From NCBI GenBank assembly GCA_023488925.1, contig JAMDDA010000034.1, positions 4,286 through 12,484 on the forward strand: a stretch of 8,199 bases of DNA, in the 5' to 3' direction. The stretch comes from Actinomycetota bacterium. GTDB lineage: Bacteria > Actinomycetota > Thermoleophilia > RBG-16-64-13. A model generated the notes under the pieces. That model was not told where the DNA came from. It searched no databases and saw nothing but the letters and a program-made list of their open reading frames with translations. The translations under genes and the position numbers were made by a program. Each line of letters begins with the position of its first letter. The stretch's first letter is position 1. Positions 6,836 through 8,199 of this stretch are shown one piece after another.

Positions 6836-6840
6836 CCTCC
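6836..6840 (-). promoter_or_regulatory. Ribosome binding site of the tape measure gene
   Basis: GGAGG on the minus strand ends 5 bases before GTG 6830. Its first G is the last base of the TAG stop of the extended chaperone frame, so frameshifted ribosomes terminate right on this site, which favours re-initiation on the tape measure gene. Confidence 0.6.
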
Positions 6841-7378
6841 TAGAGAGTAAAGCCTGCCGTGGGGTCGAGGTCGGCTGTCTGCTCGGTCTCGTCAGGGGGA
6901 GCGGTCAGCTCCTCGAGCTCCCGAGCTGAGATGAGGGACAGGTCCGGGAGCCGGAGTCCCAGGCTGTGCGCTATTCGGAGGATGAGCCCCCAGCTGGCGG
7001 GGCCGCCGGGGGCGCTTGAGGGTCCACTGGCGCCCGAGGGGGCTGATTCCAGGCCGCGAGGATGAGAGGCGTGATCTCCCCGGCGTGATACCGGGCAAAG
7101 ATGCACTGCACGAGCTCCCCGTCGATCACGCGCTTCTCCCCGCCTTCTACGAGATGCCGACGAATCTCCCCGCCCTCGAGTGCTATGGTGAGCAGGCGAG
7201 CCAGATCCTCCAGGGAGAGATCCAGCGGGCTCCAGCCCCCCTGCATGATCTCCTCGAAGGCCACTCCCCGGTGCTCGGCCCAGCGCTTGTTGCCGAGCAG
7301 GGAGAAGAAGAGGGGATACCGCACTCCCCCCACATGGAGGGCAGGCATGCCCTCGGCCGTCACCTGCACATCGCTCAC
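6840..7378 (-). CDS. Tail assembly chaperone, -1 frameshift extended form (lambda G-T-like)
   Basis: If ribosomes slip back one base near the end of the shorter chaperone gene, they enter a frame that stays open to the TAG at 6840-6842, just before the tape measure gene, giving a product of about 179 residues. Only the end of the second frame looks like protein sequence: LILRIAHSLGLRLPDLS followed by SARELEEL, a short amphipathic-helix pattern typical of chaperone T-type domains (bulky residues, Gly, then ...T/S..EL..L). Upstream the same frame encodes Ser/Pro/Gly-rich, out-of-frame-looking sequence and has no ribosome site, so independent initiation is unlikely. In lambda, the T part binds the tape measure or tube protein while the G part binds the tape measure; the same division is inferred here. 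The slip point is not proven. Confidence 0.7.
6971..7378 (-). CDS. Tail assembly chaperone, short form (lambda G-like), 135 aa
   Basis: This protein helps assemble the tail around the tape measure and is not itself in the finished virion, as known for such chaperones. Residues 1-104 are the folded part: a beta-like start (VQVTAEG, LHVGGVRYPLFFSLLG), a helix with WAEHRGVAFEEI, then LEDLARLLTIALEGGEIRRHL and ELVQCIFARYHAGE helices. Residues from about 105 form a Pro/Ala-rich linker ending at the TAG at 6971-6973. The GTG at 7378 was chosen because GGAGG lies 5 bases upstream and the start overlaps the previous stop as GTGA. An upstream extension from 7471 would read into the preceding gene and looks out of frame. 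Its size, its place before the tape measure and its overlapping second frame match the G/G-T arrangement. Confidence 0.75.
   Translation of the reverse strand: MSDVQVTAEGMPALHVGGVRYPLFFSLLGNKRWAEHRGVAFEEIMQGGWSPLDLSLEDLARLLTIALEGGEIRRHLVEGGEKRVIDGELVQCIFARYHAGEITPLILAAWNQPPRAPVDPQAPPAAPPAGGSSSE
6986..6992 (-). other. Candidate -1 frameshift slippery site (TGGGGGC)
   Basis: TGGGGGC is read in the zero frame as GGG GGC, in X XXY YYZ-like phase, five codons before the short-form stop. Slipping here joins the zero-frame ...PPAGG directly to LILRIAHS, with no out-of-frame filler. The P-site re-pairing (GGG to TGG) is imperfect, so this is a candidate only. GCCCCCT (7037-7043) and GCCCCCG (7007-7013) are in the same phase and are alternatives. 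Confidence 0.45.
6986..7013 (-). other. GC-rich RNA hairpin at the chaperone linker
   Basis: On the minus strand, GCCCCC (7008-7013) pairs perfectly with GGGGGC (6986-6991). Inside it GGCG (7004-7007) pairs with CGCC (6996-6999) around a GCCC loop, leaving a four-base AGCT bulge. This would make about ten G-C pairs in the mRNA. It begins 23 bases after GCCCCCT, further than the usual 5-9 bases for a stimulatory structure, and its own arms contain the other two slip candidates. Confidence 0.45.
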
Positions 7379-7734
7379 GGAAGCCTCCACAATCGTAGAT
7401 CCACCAGCCAGTCGGCCGAGTCCCCATCCTTGCGCCGGATGCGTGGGGCCGGCCCGGGCTTGACACGCCACCCGGGGCTCGTAGTGCCGTCCCGCTCAGT
7501 CAAGGTTAGTAGCGCCCCTTCCTCGCTCCACGTCTCCAGAATGACCACGTCCCCTTTGGTCAAGAGGCGCCCGGAGAGAGGAACCTCCACCAGGGCGTCG
7601 GTGCGTTCGTAGATGACCGGGGCTCCCAGGGTGTCCGGTTGGAGGGCGAAGGGTCGGGCCCGGCTCGGGCGCTCCTCCGGGGCCTCATGGATGGTGACCA
7701 CCAGGGCGCCATCGGTGAGCGTAACCGCGCTCAT
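7375..7734 (-). CDS. Small beta-rich tail protein, 119 aa (possible tube protein)
   Basis: The protein is rich in beta-type segments: VTLTDGALVVTI (4-15), ALVEVPLSG, GDVVILETW, LLTLTERDG, and a final WLVDLRLWRL strand. This pattern (an LTDG start, a GRLL..G segment, a W, then a strand ending in a basic/aromatic motif) resembles small tail beta-barrel proteins of the tube/distal-tail type. It sits between the terminator and the chaperone, where the major tail tube gene is normally found, yet it is shorter than most tube proteins (a 137-residue tube protein is known in the Rhodobacter capsulatus gene transfer agent). Starting at ATG 7734 overlaps the previous stop as ATGA, with AAGGTG (7740-7745) 5 bases upstream; an ATG at 7773 is unlikely. 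A completion or connector role is the alternative. Confidence 0.65.
   Translation of the reverse strand: MSAVTLTDGALVVTIHEAPEERPSRARPFALQPDTLGAPVIYERTDALVEVPLSGRLLTKGDVVILETWSEEGALLTLTERDGTTSPGWRVKPGPAPRIRRKDGDSADWLVDLRLWRLP
7384..7388 (-). promoter_or_regulatory. Ribosome binding site that fixes the chaperone start
   Basis: GGAGG on the minus strand ends 5 bases before the GTG at 7378. It supports that start over upstream GTG or ATG codons at 7390 and 7471, whose extra residues lie inside the preceding gene. Confidence 0.55.
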
Positions 7735-8180
7735 AGGTTCACCTTGACTTCGTAGTAGCTGGTCACCCGCCACGCACGCGCGTGCTCGTCAAAGTACGGG
7801 TCGCCCCCACCGGACCGGGCGATGCGCTCGACCTTGATCTGGTAGAAGTCGCCCGGGTGACTCTCGTCCCCCGTGAGCAGCACCGTATCTTTCAGCGCCC
7901 CGTTGAACCGGGCGTCGAGGAGCCGGAAGACCTGGGCGGCCAGAGCCTGGGCCTCCTGCTTGCTCTCGGCCCAGGCGTCGATCTGCAGCCGCGGTTCATC
8001 GGCCTGGATGGCGGCGTCGGTGCCCAAGCGCCCGAGACCAGCCTCCTGCACCACGAGCAGCGGATACACGCGCTCTCGGGGCACCTGGGTGGTCACTCGG
8101 CCCTCCGCCAGCGTGGAGAACTTCAGTTGCTCGGTGAGCGCGTGAGCGAGGTGCGCGTGCGGCCAGGTGTAGGTGGGCAC
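7731..8180 (-). CDS. Tail terminator / tail completion protein (DUF3168-like), 149 aa
   Basis: Tail terminators cap the tube when it reaches the tape-measured length and join the tail to the head connector. The protein shows the family layout: an N-terminal helix (HLAHALTEQLK), VPRERVYPLLVVQEAGLG (residues about 34-51) matching the VY..P.VPYV-like core, the ADEPRLQIDAWAESKQEA strand-helix (residues about 60-77) typical of these proteins, a helix (QALAAQVFRLLDARF), and a C-terminal half ending in ...ARAWRVTSYYEVKVNL, the wR...Y.v ending of the family. Length (149) is normal. The start is GTG at 8180, with AAGGAGG (8187-8193) 6 bases upstream. Only 19 bases remain to its right, so the head-proximal genes expected there cannot be seen. 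Confidence 0.75.
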   Translation of the reverse strand: MPTYTWPHAHLAHALTEQLKFSTLAEGRVTTQVPRERVYPLLVVQEAGLGRLGTDAAIQADEPRLQIDAWAESKQEAQALAAQVFRLLDARFNGALKDTVLLTGDESHPGDFYQIKVERIARSGGGDPYFDEHARAWRVTSYYEVKVNL

Positions 8181-8199
8181 TAGGAGCCTCCTTGGATAC

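Noticed and set aside
6944..6962. Hairpin CTGGGA/TCCCGG downstream of the TGGGGGC slip candidate
   Set aside because: It begins 23 bases after the slip site, includes a wobble pair, and is short, so it is not a convincing frameshift stimulator.
7379..7471. Upstream extension of the chaperone gene to 7471
   Set aside because: The extra residues lie inside the previous gene, look out of frame, and the GTG at 7378 has a proper GGAGG site.

Overview
The window is a high-GC stretch carrying most of the tail module of a tailed dsDNA phage or prophage. The host cannot be fixed from the sequence. Nine genes, plus a frameshifted tenth product, lie on the minus strand and read right to left. Most are linked by ATGA, GTGA or TGATG overlaps or by gaps of a few bases, and most have clear GGAGG-type ribosome binding sites. 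One gene runs the other way.

Right part (8180 down to 5217), in the order usual for long-tailed phages: a tail terminator/completion protein, a 119-residue beta-rich protein in the slot normally held by the tail tube gene, a tail assembly chaperone whose second reading frame is reached by a probable -1 frameshift (like lambda G and G-T), and a 537-residue tape measure protein.

Middle (4609-5223): a plus-strand gene for a small membrane protein with an N-terminal zinc ribbon, one transmembrane helix and an outer beta domain. It looks less GC-rich than its neighbours, faces against the tail operon, and its 3' end overlaps the tape measure stop. It is best read as a moron (accessory cargo gene), possibly altering the host envelope.

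Left part (4527 down to 1): a 245-residue two-part virion protein, a 78-residue unknown, a GT-B-like glycosyltransferase translationally coupled to its neighbours, a 96-residue unknown, a 405-residue protein with features of a baseplate hub/tail-tip protein, a 165-residue probable tail-tip protein, and the first 185 residues of a fibre-like protein with repeated beta domains that runs off the left edge.

The most notable points are the chaperone frameshift with a GC hairpin built from two of its candidate slip sites, the glycosyltransferase built into the tail operon, the opposing membrane-protein gene, and the lack of a conventional-size tube gene upstream of the chaperone. No tRNA, rRNA, CRISPR array, insertion sequence, integrase or attachment site was seen.
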